Positions 16,685 through 25,688 of a stretch of 56,961 nucleotides of DNA are shown here, one piece after another. The DNA lies in contig NZ_JAABNP010000038.1 of assembly GCF_009928485.1 (NCBI RefSeq), forward strand, positions 1 to 56,961, written 5' to 3'. Source of the stretch: Clostridium sp. C2-6-12 (GTDB taxonomy: Bacteria; Bacillota; Clostridia; Clostridiales; Clostridiaceae). Positions within the stretch are counted from its first letter, which is position 1; every line of letters starts with the position of its first letter. The translations under genes and the position numbers were made by a program. The notes beneath the pieces are model-generated. The model did not search any database. It had not been told where the DNA came from and was given only the letters and a program-made list of their open reading frames with translations.

Positions 16685-17881
16685 ATGAATAAGGGAATGA
16701 TAATGGAAGTAAAGAAAAGTTATGCAATAGCTTTGACTGATGCAGGAATAATGGAGAAAATAAAATCTAAACCTAATATGGAGGTTGGTCAAAAGATATT
16801 TTATTTTGAAGATGATATTGTAAAGGCACCTTCAAGTAATATTTATAGGCGTAACAATCTTATAAGGGCATTTGGATCAATTGCCGCATTATTTTTACTT
16901 GTATTCACCTTCTTTAGTACATTTAAATATGATCAGGCTTATGCCGTTGTAAGTTTGGATATTAATCCAAGTATTCAAATAGAAGCTGACAGTAAGCAAA
17001 AGATTATTAAAGTTGAAGGTGTCAATGACGACGGTAAAAAGATAGATTTTAGTGATGTTAAGGATATTCCTCTCGAAGATGGAATACAAAAAATAAAAGA
17101 AAAATTAGTGGCAGATAAGTATTTAGATTCCAATAAAGAAGTTCTAGTAGGTGTTTATATAAAGAATGGCGATAATGCAAGCTATGAAGAAAATTTACAA
17201 AAAGCTATAAGAACAACTTTTAACACTGAAGATATAACTTATGTAAAAGCTGATAAAGAAGAAGTTGCTGAAGCTAAGACAGAAAATATAAGCCTCGGAA
17301 GATATAAAGCTAAGGAAACAGCAGCAGTAGATGATGTTACTAAAAATAAGATTGATAAAGCACCAGTTAAAGAAATAACCGCACTTATAAAAGATAAAGA
17401 TAATGTTATTCAATGGGAAGCAATTGATGAGAAAAAACCAGTAGATGTTCCAGCAGCTGCAGAGCAAAAGCCAGAAGTAAAAACTGACAAACCAGAAGTT
17501 GATACAAATGGTGGAAATTCAAATGGAAATAGTGGTAAGTCTAATGCGAGTGATGGAAAAGATAAGCCAGTTATTAATGGTGCTACTGACAATGGAAATT
17601 CTAATGTTGATAAGAATGCAGGTAAGGAAAATACTCCTTCTAAGCCAAAAAATAATGATGTATTAGAATTAGAACCAGAAAAACCAGTACAATCTGATAA
17701 AGGTAATACTACAAAAAATCCAGATGATAGTAGTATTATAATAGCTCCTGGCAATGGAACTATTGAAAATAAACCTACTTCTGGAAAGCTTCCAGAAACA
17801 TCAGTGCCACAAACTGATAAAGCTTCATCAGGAACAACAAATCAAGTTGAAGTTAAACCAGAGCAAACAGTAACAAAATAA
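16685..17881 (+). CDS. rsgI: Anti-sigma-I factor RsgI, single-pass membrane protein
   Basis: About 398 residues. The cytoplasmic N-terminal anti-sigma domain (KKSYAIALTDAGIMEKIKSK) is followed by one membrane helix (LIRAFGSIAALFLLVFTFFS) and the periplasmic-side RsgI core with AYAVVSLDINPSIQIEAD. The Asn-Pro in DINPSI is the known spontaneous self-cleavage site of RsgI proteins, after which regulated intramembrane proteolysis frees SigI. The last ~150 residues are a low-complexity Pro/Asn/Lys/Gly-rich tail with no carbohydrate-binding module, unlike cellulosome RsgIs, so it resembles the Bacillus type. I prefer ATG 16685, 4 bp after GGTGAT; GTG 16676 directly follows the sigI stop codon. Confidence 0.9.
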   Translation: MNKGMIMEVKKSYAIALTDAGIMEKIKSKPNMEVGQKIFYFEDDIVKAPSSNIYRRNNLIRAFGSIAALFLLVFTFFSTFKYDQAYAVVSLDINPSIQIEADSKQKIIKVEGVNDDGKKIDFSDVKDIPLEDGIQKIKEKLVADKYLDSNKEVLVGVYIKNGDNASYEENLQKAIRTTFNTEDITYVKADKEEVAEAKTENISLGRYKAKETAAVDDVTKNKIDKAPVKEITALIKDKDNVIQWEAIDEKKPVDVPAAAEQKPEVKTDKPEVDTNGGNSNGNSGKSNASDGKDKPVINGATDNGNSNVDKNAGKENTPSKPKNNDVLELEPEKPVQSDKGNTTKNPDDSSIIIAPGNGTIENKPTSGKLPETSVPQTDKASSGTTNQVEVKPEQTVTK

Positions 17882-17888
17882 AAGAAAA

Positions 17889-17924
17889 AATAGATTTATC
17901 ATGTTATGATAAGTCTATTTTTTT
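17889..17924 (+). terminator. Rho-independent terminator after rsgI
   Basis: AATAGATTTATCAT / ATGATAAGTCTATT stem with a three-base loop, followed by TTTTT. Confidence 0.85.
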
Positions 17925-18052
17925 GTGTTAAAATAAGGACTAAAAGTCGATTTTATAGTATACTTACTAATAAGATATATATAAATTCTAAGAAATATGA
18001 TTCACAAACTAGAATTATTCTACATATACAATAAGAAGTTGGGGAGATTAAA

Positions 18053-19834
18053 ATGATTAAGAACTATTTAAAAAAGAACATCTTAATAAGCGATGGAGCA
18101 ATGGGGACATACTATTCTGAATTAACAGGAAATGATGTATCTTATTGCGAATTTGGAAATTTAAATGATAAAGAAACCATAAAGAAGATACATACTGAGT
18201 ATATTAATGCAGGGGCTAAATTAATTAGAACAAATACTTTTTCAGCTAATATCTATGACTTAGGAGTGTCGAGAGAAAGATTAAAAGACATAATAAAATC
18301 AGGTATAGACATTGCTAAAGAAGCTGCAAAGAATAAAGAAGTTTTTATAGGAGGAAGTATTGGTCCTATAAAGAAAGATAATTTAGAGGAATCAAATAGT
18401 GAGATTTTAGGGGAATATAAATTCATAATAGATTGCTTTTTAGAAGAAAATATTGATATTTTTATATTTGAAACTTTTAGTAATTTCAATTATTTAAAAG
18501 AAATTGGTGAATACATAAAGAGTAAAAATTCAAGTAGTTTTATATTAACTCAATTTGCAGTTAAACCTGATGGATTTACTAGAGATGGGTTGAGTGTTGC
18601 TAAATTAGTCAATTCAGTTAAAAACATAGAAGAAATAGATGCATATGGATTTAATTGTGGATCTGGCCCAATGTATATTTCTGAAATTATAAAAAGTATT
18701 AATATAGGAAATGACATTGTTTCAGCACTTCCAAATGCAGGATATCCAGAAATAATCCATGAAAGAACAGTATATCCTAATAATCCAGTATATTTTGCTA
18801 AGAAGATAAAAGAAATTAAATCAATGGGGGCATCTATAATTGGAGGCTGCTGCGGAACAAATCCAAAGTTTATTAAAGAAATATCGTCATTAATTCATGA
18901 AATTTCTAAAAATGTAAATACTATTGCTATAAAAGAAGAAAAAGTTTCTGATGCAGAAAATAAAATTGAAAACACATTCAAAACTAAGCTTGAAAATGGT
19001 GAATTTGTAGTTGCTATAGAATTATCAGCACCTATAAATACAGATATATCAAAGCTTATTACCGGAGCTAAAATATGTAAAGAAAACAAGGTGGATTTAG
19101 TAACAGTGCCAGATTCACCAATGTCTAAAGTAAGAGCAGATTCAGCAATAATAGCAGCTAAAATCAAGAGAGAAATAGGAATTGAAGCTATGCCTCATTT
19201 ATGCTGCAGAGATAAAAACACAAATGCCATAAGATCAACATTAATAGGTTCTCATGTTGAAAATATAAGAAATATTCTTGCAATTACAGGGGACCCTATA
19301 TCGGATGCAAGTAAGGTAGAAGCTAAAAGTGTTTTTAATTTAAATTCCTTCAAATTGATGGAGCTTCTAAATGATATGAATAGTGAATTGTTTATAGAAG
19401 ATAATATTTTTATAGGTGGAGCATTAAATTTAAATGTATTAAATAAAGAAGTAGAATATAATAGAATGATGAAAAAAATAGAAAAGGGAGCAAAATTCTT
19501 TTTAACTCAGCCTATTTATGATGATGCTGCAATAGAATTTTTGAAGAAGGTTAAGGAAAGAACAAATGTAAAGATATTAGCTGGATTGCTTCCTGTTGTT
19601 AGTTATAGAAATGCAGTATTTTTAAACAATGAGCTTCCTGGTGTTACAATACCAGATAGATATGTAAATATGTTTAAAGAAGATATGACCAAGGAAGAAG
19701 CACAAGAAGTTGGAATAAGTATTGCAGTAGAATTAGGTAAAAAGGTGAAAGATATTTGTGATGGATTATACTTTATAACTCCATTTAACAGAGTTGAAAT
19801 GCTTATGGAAATAATAAAGAGAATTAAGGAATAA
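18053..19834 (+). CDS. Bifunctional homocysteine S-methyltransferase / methylenetetrahydrofolate reductase
   Basis: 593 residues, a two-domain fusion of the Bacillus YitJ type. Residues 1-290 are a zinc-dependent homocysteine methyltransferase barrel with Cys202 (FNCGSGP) and Cys266-Cys267 (IIGGCCGTNP) as zinc ligands. Residues ~310-593 are a MetF-like flavin reductase barrel (ENIRNILAITGDP, FFLTQPIYDD). The enzyme links methyl-THF formation to methionine synthesis. No cobalamin domain is present, so full B12-dependent methyl transfer would need a partner, or the enzyme uses another methyl donor. No SAM riboswitch or T-box was seen upstream. The ATG follows TTGGGGAG. Confidence 0.92.
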   Translation: MIKNYLKKNILISDGAMGTYYSELTGNDVSYCEFGNLNDKETIKKIHTEYINAGAKLIRTNTFSANIYDLGVSRERLKDIIKSGIDIAKEAAKNKEVFIGGSIGPIKKDNLEESNSEILGEYKFIIDCFLEENIDIFIFETFSNFNYLKEIGEYIKSKNSSSFILTQFAVKPDGFTRDGLSVAKLVNSVKNIEEIDAYGFNCGSGPMYISEIIKSINIGNDIVSALPNAGYPEIIHERTVYPNNPVYFAKKIKEIKSMGASIIGGCCGTNPKFIKEISSLIHEISKNVNTIAIKEEKVSDAENKIENTFKTKLENGEFVVAIELSAPINTDISKLITGAKICKENKVDLVTVPDSPMSKVRADSAIIAAKIKREIGIEAMPHLCCRDKNTNAIRSTLIGSHVENIRNILAITGDPISDASKVEAKSVFNLNSFKLMELLNDMNSELFIEDNIFIGGALNLNVLNKEVEYNRMMKKIEKGAKFFLTQPIYDDAAIEFLKKVKERTNVKILAGLLPVVSYRNAVFLNNELPGVTIPDRYVNMFKEDMTKEEAQEVGISIAVELGKKVKDICDGLYFITPFNRVEMLMEIIKRIKE

Positions 19835-19941
19835 ATAACAAGATAGTATAAATATAAAGGCAGTTTGTTAAATTAAAAGCAATAAGCTAACTATATAGCG
19901 GTATTCAATTGGAATAGCCTGATAAAACTGGAGGGAGTTTT

Positions 19942-20487
19942 ATGAATATTGGTCTTATAAGACATTTTAAAGTTGATTTACACAAGAAAAAGTTTATGAC
20001 TTCCAAAGAATTTAAAGAGTGGGAAGAAAGCTATAATACAAGTGGAGTAATAAAAAAAGAAGTAGAATTAATGGGGATAAAATGGGATAAGTGTTATTCT
20101 AGTACACTTATTAGAGCAATAATAACAGCTAAACACGTATATAAAAATGAAATTGTTCATAATGATTTGATTAGAGAAACTATAATTGATCCGATATTTC
20201 AAACAAATTTAAAGCTTCCCTATTGGTTTTGGGGGATCAGCGGAAGACTTGCTTGGTACTTTAATCATAAATCACAAGAAGAAAATAGAACCGTAACACG
20301 TGAAAAAGCTGAACAGTTTATGGATATATTGCTAGAGGATGCTAAGATAGAAGGCAATGAAAATATTTTAATAGTTACTCATGGATTTTTTATGTATAGT
20401 CTTCAAAAGGAATTAAAGAAAAGAGGCTTTTCTGGAAAGCTGGTAACTAGCCCTAAAAACGGAATGTTATATTTGTATGAAAAATAG
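19942..20487 (+). CDS. Histidine phosphatase (phosphoglycerate-mutase-like) family protein
   Basis: 181 residues. The catalytic N-terminal motif is IRHFKVD (His8), a variant of the usual RHG with Phe in place of Gly. A second catalytic His is in LIVTHGFFMYSLQ, and SSTLIRAIITAKHV is the conserved middle helix. Members remove phosphate from small molecules or proteins through a phosphohistidine. The substrate cannot be told. It is a single gene with GGAGGG before the ATG, and a terminator at 20561-20608. Confidence 0.82.
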   Translation: MNIGLIRHFKVDLHKKKFMTSKEFKEWEESYNTSGVIKKEVELMGIKWDKCYSSTLIRAIITAKHVYKNEIVHNDLIRETIIDPIFQTNLKLPYWFWGISGRLAWYFNHKSQEENRTVTREKAEQFMDILLEDAKIEGNENILIVTHGFFMYSLQKELKKRGFSGKLVTSPKNGMLYLYEK

Positions 20488-20560
20488 AAAATGAACTTAA
20501 TTAACTAGAACTAAGTATATTAATGATAAAAATGGCTAAAATAATAATATAAAACAAACA

Positions 20561-20608
20561 AAAATCATTGCTGAATTTTAATTTGATTAAAATTTAACAA
20601 TGATTTTT
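20561..20608 (+). terminator. Rho-independent terminator
   Basis: AAAATCATTG and CAATGATTTT pair around an inner A/T-rich hairpin, followed by a T run. Confidence 0.7.
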
Positions 20609-20687
20609 TACATGAATTTGTTGAAATGTAGATAAAAATAAGTTACCATACTAAGTATACAAAAATTACAAAGGAGGAATTTTTAAT

Positions 20688-21923
20688 ATGGAAAACATAT
20701 TATTAAATGAAGCAGATAGATGTTTGCTGTGTAAAAATCCTAAATGCAGTGCTAATTGTCCTATTAATACACCAATACCACAAATAATTAAATTATACAA
20801 AGAAGGAAAGCTTGAGGAAGCAGGAAAGATTTTATTTGAAAACAATCCACTTTCAGCAGTATGCTCTTTAGTTTGTATACATGAGGATCAATGCAAAGGA
20901 AATTGTATAAGAGGAATTAAAGGAGAACCGATAAGGTTTCATGATATAGAAGATGAAATATCAGAAAAATATTTAAATGAAATTAAGTTTGAAAATCTTC
21001 CTAAAGATAAAGACAGAGTAGCAATAGTTGGTGGAGGACCAGCAGGAATTACAATTGCTTTCATATTAGCAAGCAGAGGCTATAATGTTACAATCTTTGA
21101 TGCACACGTTAAACTAGGCGGAGTTCTTAGATATGGAATACCAGAATATAGACTTCCGAAGAAGCTAATTGACAAAATTGAAGAAAAATTATTAGAACTT
21201 GGAGTAAAAATAAGACCTAATACACTTATAGGTCCTGTAATATCTTTAGATAGATTATTTGAAGATGGGTATAAAGCTGTATTTATTGGAACTGGTGTAT
21301 GGAATCCTAAAACCTTAAATATTAAAGGTGAAACTCTTGGAAATGCACATTTTGCAATAGATTATCTCAAATCCCCAGAGTATTATAGATTAGGTGAAAA
21401 GGTAGCTGTAATAGGAGCTGGAAATGTTGCTATGGATGCTGCAAGAAGTGCTAAAAGAAATGGTGCTAAAGAGGTAACTGTGCTTTATAGAAAAGGCTTT
21501 GAGGATATGACTGCAACTAAGCAGGAAATTAGAGAAGCAAAAGAAGATGGAATTAAATTTGAATTATTTAAGTCTCCTTTAGAAATTACTGAAGAAGGAG
21601 TTAAATTAGTTTGTACAGAAAATGTTGTTGACCAGAATGGAAAAGTAATAACAAGGGAAATAGAAGGTAAAACAGAATTCTTTAAGTGTGATTCAACAAT
21701 TATTGCAGTAAGTCAAACACCTAGAACCAATATAGTATCAAATACAACTGAACTGGATACAAATAAATGGGGCTTACTAGTCACAGATGATAAAGGAAAT
21801 ACAACTAAGAAGTGTACCTTTGCATCAGGGGATGTGGTTACAGGAGCTAAAACTGTGGTTGAAGCAGTAGTTCAAGCTAAAGTAGTTGCAGAAACTATTG
21901 ATGAGTACTGCAAAAACAATTAA
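20688..21923 (+). CDS. GltD/NfnB-like NAD(P)H-dependent flavoprotein oxidoreductase
   Basis: 411 residues. An N-terminal cysteine-rich helical domain for Fe-S clusters (RCLLCKNPKCSANCPINTPI and CSLVCIHEDQCKGNC) precedes an FAD Rossmann motif (VAIVGGGPAGITIAF, near 110) and an NADPH Rossmann motif (VAVIGAGNVAMDAAR). This is the layout of the glutamate synthase small subunit and its relatives, such as the NfnB and sulfide dehydrogenase subunits. The usual partner gene (gltB, nfnA/sudB) is not adjacent, so the partner must be encoded elsewhere or the protein works alone. ATG after AAGGAGG. Confidence 0.85.
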   Translation: MENILLNEADRCLLCKNPKCSANCPINTPIPQIIKLYKEGKLEEAGKILFENNPLSAVCSLVCIHEDQCKGNCIRGIKGEPIRFHDIEDEISEKYLNEIKFENLPKDKDRVAIVGGGPAGITIAFILASRGYNVTIFDAHVKLGGVLRYGIPEYRLPKKLIDKIEEKLLELGVKIRPNTLIGPVISLDRLFEDGYKAVFIGTGVWNPKTLNIKGETLGNAHFAIDYLKSPEYYRLGEKVAVIGAGNVAMDAARSAKRNGAKEVTVLYRKGFEDMTATKQEIREAKEDGIKFELFKSPLEITEEGVKLVCTENVVDQNGKVITREIEGKTEFFKCDSTIIAVSQTPRTNIVSNTTELDTNKWGLLVTDDKGNTTKKCTFASGDVVTGAKTVVEAVVQAKVVAETIDEYCKNN

Positions 21924-22135
21924 AAGATTCAGAGTTTATTGTAAAAGGTTAAAAGATTGAAAGTTTAAGATAAACTAAGTTGTAAACTTTTGGATTACTA
22001 ATGAATATATAAGTAGTATTAAATAGAGGAAAATAAAATTATTTGAAATGAATTTATAGAAATAAAATATATGTTTTTGGCAAATTCATGCCCGTGTGCT
22101 AAAATATATTTATGATTCATTAGGAGGAGAAAGAA

Positions 22136-23146
22136 ATGGGTGTTACTATAAAAGATATTGCAAAGCTTGCAAATGTTTCTCATACAACAGTATCAAGAGC
22201 TTTAAATAACAGTCCTTACATAAATGAAGAGACAAAAGCTAAAATAAAAGAGTTAGCTAAAGAGCTGAACTATGTTCCTAATTTAAGTGCTAAAAGTTTA
22301 GTCTTATTAAAATCGTATAACTTAGGAGTGTTTTTTTCATCTATTAGCGATGGAACAACAGATACTTTCTTTCATGAAATAATAAAAGGAATAAACAAAG
22401 TAATAGATAAGGAATATAATTTGGTTATTAGAGGTATCGATGATTATAAAAATTTCTATCAAATTGATAAAAAAAATTTTGATGGAATAATTGTAGTTAG
22501 CCAAAGAAAGAGTGATGATGAATTCATTAAAACTGTCATGGAAAAAGAAATTCCTATAGTAGTCATTAATAGACATATTGAAACTAATTTGGTTGTAAAT
22601 ATTATGTCAAATGATACTTTGGGAACTTATGAAGCAGTTGATTATTTAATAAAAAGAAATCATAAGAAAATTGGATTAATAGAAGGTAACAAAGAATTTG
22701 AATCAAGTGTATATAGAAAAGATGGTTATTTGAAAGCCTTAAAAGATAATAATATTAAACTTATTGAAGAATACATGATTTCAGGTAAATATACTCTTCA
22801 AAGTGGATATGAATGTATGAAAAAGTTAATAGAGCTAGAAGATAGGCCAACAGCAGTATTTTGTTCTAATGATGATATAGCAGTTGGAGCAATGAAGGCT
22901 ATTTTTGAAGCTGGATTAAATGTTCCTAATGATATTTCTATTATTGGCTTTGACGATAGTAGTTTCTGTAAATATGTTACTCCAACACTTACTAGTGTAA
23001 GGAAAGATTCACTGGCTATGAGTGAATATGGTGGGATAAATTTACTTAATATAATAAAAAATAAAGAAGTAAGCAAAGAAAAAGTCTATATTGAGTCTAA
23101 GCTTATAGTCAGAGATTCAGTAAAAGATTTAAATGAAAAAGTTTAG
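22136..23146 (+). CDS. LacI family transcriptional regulator (probably hexuronate-responsive)
   Basis: 336 residues. The N-terminal LacI HTH (VTIKDIAKLANVSHTTVSRALNN, hinge VPNLSAKSL) is followed by a periplasmic-binding-protein-like effector domain (NLGVFFSSISDGTTDTFFHE, VFCSNDDIAVGAMKAIFEAG, ISIIGFDDSS). It lies immediately upstream of the hexuronate genes and on the same strand, and two LacI-type palindromes flank the uxaC promoter. The likely role is repressor of uxaC-kdgA-kdgK and perhaps uxaB/uxaA, relieved by a pathway intermediate such as ketodeoxygluconate (inference). ATG after AGGAGGAG. Confidence 0.9.
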   Translation: MGVTIKDIAKLANVSHTTVSRALNNSPYINEETKAKIKELAKELNYVPNLSAKSLVLLKSYNLGVFFSSISDGTTDTFFHEIIKGINKVIDKEYNLVIRGIDDYKNFYQIDKKNFDGIIVVSQRKSDDEFIKTVMEKEIPIVVINRHIETNLVVNIMSNDTLGTYEAVDYLIKRNHKKIGLIEGNKEFESSVYRKDGYLKALKDNNIKLIEEYMISGKYTLQSGYECMKKLIELEDRPTAVFCSNDDIAVGAMKAIFEAGLNVPNDISIIGFDDSSFCKYVTPTLTSVRKDSLAMSEYGGINLLNIIKNKEVSKEKVYIESKLIVRDSVKDLNEKV

Positions 23147-23344
23147 TATGTTATTTTAAATAGATATTATATAAAGTTTCAGAGGGAAGGAGGGAAAATT
23201 AAATTTAATAAAATAGTTCTCACTTTCTTCTTTTGCAGCTTTATATGTATACAACTATTTCTAAGTCAAAATCATGTTTTTATATAATAATGTAGCAATC
23301 ATTTTGTTAATAAAGATGATTTTATTATTAAAGTTTAAAAAAAA

Positions 23345-23358
23345 TGTTAACGTGAACA
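23345..23358. promoter_or_regulatory. LacI-family operator 1 upstream of uxaC
   Basis: TGTTAACGTGAACA is a near-perfect dyad with the central CG typical of LacI-family sites. It lies just before the -35 of the uxaC promoter. Confidence 0.82.
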
Positions 23359-23366
23359 AAAAAGTG

Positions 23367-23395
23367 TTGTATTATTTAATCATTAGCATTATAAT
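23367..23395 (+). promoter_or_regulatory. Promoter of the uxaC-kdgA-kdgK operon
   Basis: TTGTAT (23367-23372), a 17-bp spacer, then a perfect TATAAT (23390-23395). Operator 1 is directly upstream and operator 2 about 60 bp downstream of the expected transcription start. The gap 23147-23603 otherwise shows only A/T-rich DNA. Confidence 0.7.
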
Positions 23396-23462
23396 AAAAA
23401 TATAAGTCAGTAAATAATAAGTATTTGTATTTGTTCATGTTAGGAATATATTCGACCTCATA

Positions 23463-23478
23463 TTGTTAACGTGAACAA
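23463..23478. promoter_or_regulatory. LacI-family operator 2 upstream of uxaC
   Basis: TTGTTAACGTGAACAA repeats operator 1 with one more base pair in each arm. It lies 119 bp downstream of it, in the transcribed leader, so DNA looping between the two is possible. Confidence 0.82.
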
Positions 23479-23603
23479 TGTACTAAACCTAGCTGAATAA
23501 ATTATAACAGTTTATATTTGAAAATTTTATTATAAAAAATTCATATAAATGAAAATTACAAATTAGCCTATCAAATATTAATAGTTAGAAAGAAGGATTT
23601 AAA

Positions 23604-25007
23604 TTGAAAAAATTTATGGATGAAAACTTTTTATTAACAAATAGTGTGGCAGAAACTTTATATCATGATTATTCAGAAAAAATGCCAATAATAGATTATC
23701 ATTGTCACATAAATCCAAAGGAAATATTTGAAGATAAAAAATTTAATAATATCACTCAAGTATGGCTTTACGGAGATCATTACAAATGGAGACAAATGAG
23801 AAGCTTTGGAATTGATGAAAAGTTTATTACAGGAGATGGAAGTGATTATGAAAAATTCTTAGCTTGGGCTAAAACAATTTCATTTGCTATAGGAAATCCC
23901 CTTTATCATTGGACTCATTTAGAATTAAAAAGATTCTTTGGTATAGATGAACCATTAACTGAAAAGAGTGCACCAGCAATTTGGGACAAGGTAAATGAAA
24001 TGTTAGCAGGTGATGACTTTACAGTAAGACAACTTATTAAAAAATCAAATGTTAAAGCAATATGTACAACAGATGATCCAGTTGATTCACTTGAATATCA
24101 CATTGGGCTTAAAGAAGATAAGAGCTTTGATGTAAAAGTTTTACCAACCTTCAGACCTGATAAAGCATTAGGAATAAACAAGCCAACCTTTAAAGAATGG
24201 TTAAAGAGTTTAGAAGAAGTAATCGACGGTGAAGTTAAAACTTACGATGAATTGCTAGCAGCATTAAAGATGAGAGTTGAATTCTTTAATGAAGTTGGAT
24301 GTAAGGTATCAGATCATGCATTAGATTTTGTACCAAATGCAGTGACTTCAATAGAAGAAGTAAGAGCTATATTTGAAAAAGCTTTAACTGAAGGAAGCGT
24401 AAGCTTTGAAGAAGAAAACAAATATAGAGCATTTACATTAAAATATCTTGGAAAATTATATGCAGATTTTGGATGGGCAATGCAATTACATATGAATTGT
24501 GTTAGAGATAACAATACAGCAATGTTTAATAAGTTAGGTCCAGACACTGGATTTGATGCACTTAATGATGCGGAAGTAGCAGTGCCACTTTCAAGATTAT
24601 TAGATTCATTAAATGTAGAAGGTGCTCTTCCTAAAACTATAATCTATAGCTTAAACCCAACTGATAATTCAACTATTGGAACTTTAATTGGATGTTTCCA
24701 AGGAGATGGAATTAAAGGGAAAATGCAATTTGGTTCAGCTTGGTGGTTTAATGATCATAAAACAGGTATGGAAGATCAAATTAAAACATTAGCTAATTTA
24801 GGAATGTTAAGTGCTTTTGTAGGTATGCTTACTGACTCAAGAAGTTTCTTATCATACACAAGACATGAATACTTTAGAAGAATCCTTTGTAACGTTATTG
24901 GAGAATGGGTAGAAAATGGAGAATTCCCAAGTGACATGGAAACTCTAGGGACAATCATTTCAGATATAAGTTACAACAATGCTGAAAGATATTTCGATTT
25001 TAAATAG
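23604..25007 (+). CDS. uxaC: Glucuronate/galacturonate isomerase
   Basis: 467 residues, full length for UxaC. MPIIDYHCHINPKEI carries the metal-binding HxH of the amidohydrolase-like fold, with further signature segments QLHMNCVRDNNTAMFNKLGPDTGFD and SFLSYTRHEYFRRILCN. It converts D-galacturonate to D-tagaturonate and D-glucuronate to D-fructuronate, the first step of hexuronate use (EC 5.3.1.12). The TTG start at 23604 follows AGAAGGATT by about 6 bp; ATG 23616 is the alternative. It is the first gene of an operon with kdgA (24-33 bp gap) and kdgK. Confidence 0.95.
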   Translation: MKKFMDENFLLTNSVAETLYHDYSEKMPIIDYHCHINPKEIFEDKKFNNITQVWLYGDHYKWRQMRSFGIDEKFITGDGSDYEKFLAWAKTISFAIGNPLYHWTHLELKRFFGIDEPLTEKSAPAIWDKVNEMLAGDDFTVRQLIKKSNVKAICTTDDPVDSLEYHIGLKEDKSFDVKVLPTFRPDKALGINKPTFKEWLKSLEEVIDGEVKTYDELLAALKMRVEFFNEVGCKVSDHALDFVPNAVTSIEEVRAIFEKALTEGSVSFEEENKYRAFTLKYLGKLYADFGWAMQLHMNCVRDNNTAMFNKLGPDTGFDALNDAEVAVPLSRLLDSLNVEGALPKTIIYSLNPTDNSTIGTLIGCFQGDGIKGKMQFGSAWWFNDHKTGMEDQIKTLANLGMLSAFVGMLTDSRSFLSYTRHEYFRRILCNVIGEWVENGEFPSDMETLGTIISDISYNNAERYFDFK

Positions 25008-25040
25008 AAGATATTAAAATTTTTAAGTGAGGTGCTAATT

Positions 25041-25688
25041 ATGAAAAGACAAGAAGTATTAAAAAGAATAACAGATGCAGGTGTAGTTGCTGTAGTAAGA
25101 GGAGACTCTAAAGAAGAAGCACTTAAAATTGTAGAAGCAGTTGCTAAGGGCGGAATAAAAATAATGGAACTTACAATGACAGTTCCAAATCCTATAGATG
25201 TAATTAAAGAAGTTGCAGAAAAATATAAAGGAACTGATATTGTAGTTGGAGCAGGAACAGTTTTAGATAGCGAAACTGCTAGAGCTTGTATCTTAGCAGG
25301 TGCTGAATTTATCGTAAGTCCAAGCTTAGATGTTGATACATTAAAGCTTTGTAACAGATATAAAATTGCAGTAATGCCAGGAGTTATGACTGTTAAAGAT
25401 GCAATTACAGCAATGGAATATGGTGTTGATGTGGTTAAGGTATTCCCAGCAAATCTTTATGGACCATCTGTAATCAAATCATTTAAGGGACCACTTCCAC
25501 AAGGTGACTTTATGCCAACTGGTGGAGTAACTGTAGCTAATATTCATGAATGGGTAGAAGCTGGTGCAGTTGCTGTAGGAACTGGTGGAGATTTAACTAA
25601 AGGAGCTAAAACTGGTGATTTTGATTTAGTAGAAAAAACTGCAAAAGAATTTGTTGAAGCATACAGAAAAGCAAAGGAGAAGATGTAA
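25041..25688 (+). CDS. kdgA: Bifunctional KDPG / KHG aldolase
   Basis: 215 residues from ATG 25041 (GAGGTG lies 6 bp upstream; the GTG at 25032 overlaps that site). The class I aldolase barrel is clear: VVAVVRGDSKEEAL, IKIMELTMTVPNP with the catalytic Glu, DIVVGAGTVLD, and the Schiff-base Lys in VVKVFPANLYGPSVIK. MPTGGVT binds phosphate. It cleaves 2-keto-3-deoxy-6-phosphogluconate to pyruvate and glyceraldehyde-3-phosphate. Its TAA overlaps the kdgK ATG (TAATG), so the two are translationally coupled. Confidence 0.94.
   Translation: MKRQEVLKRITDAGVVAVVRGDSKEEALKIVEAVAKGGIKIMELTMTVPNPIDVIKEVAEKYKGTDIVVGAGTVLDSETARACILAGAEFIVSPSLDVDTLKLCNRYKIAVMPGVMTVKDAITAMEYGVDVVKVFPANLYGPSVIKSFKGPLPQGDFMPTGGVTVANIHEWVEAGAVAVGTGGDLTKGAKTGDFDLVEKTAKEFVEAYRKAKEKM

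Noticed and set aside
17410..17754. 114-codon minus-strand open frame
   Set aside because: Antisense to the low-complexity tail of rsgI; the open frame follows from the biased composition there.
17925..18052. SAM riboswitch or T-box upstream of the methionine/folate bifunctional gene
   Set aside because: No S-box or T-box conserved elements were found in the 128-bp leader.
20688..21923. Glutamate synthase small subunit in a gltBD operon
   Set aside because: No large-subunit gene lies on either side, so only a GltD/NfnB-like oxidoreductase can be claimed.
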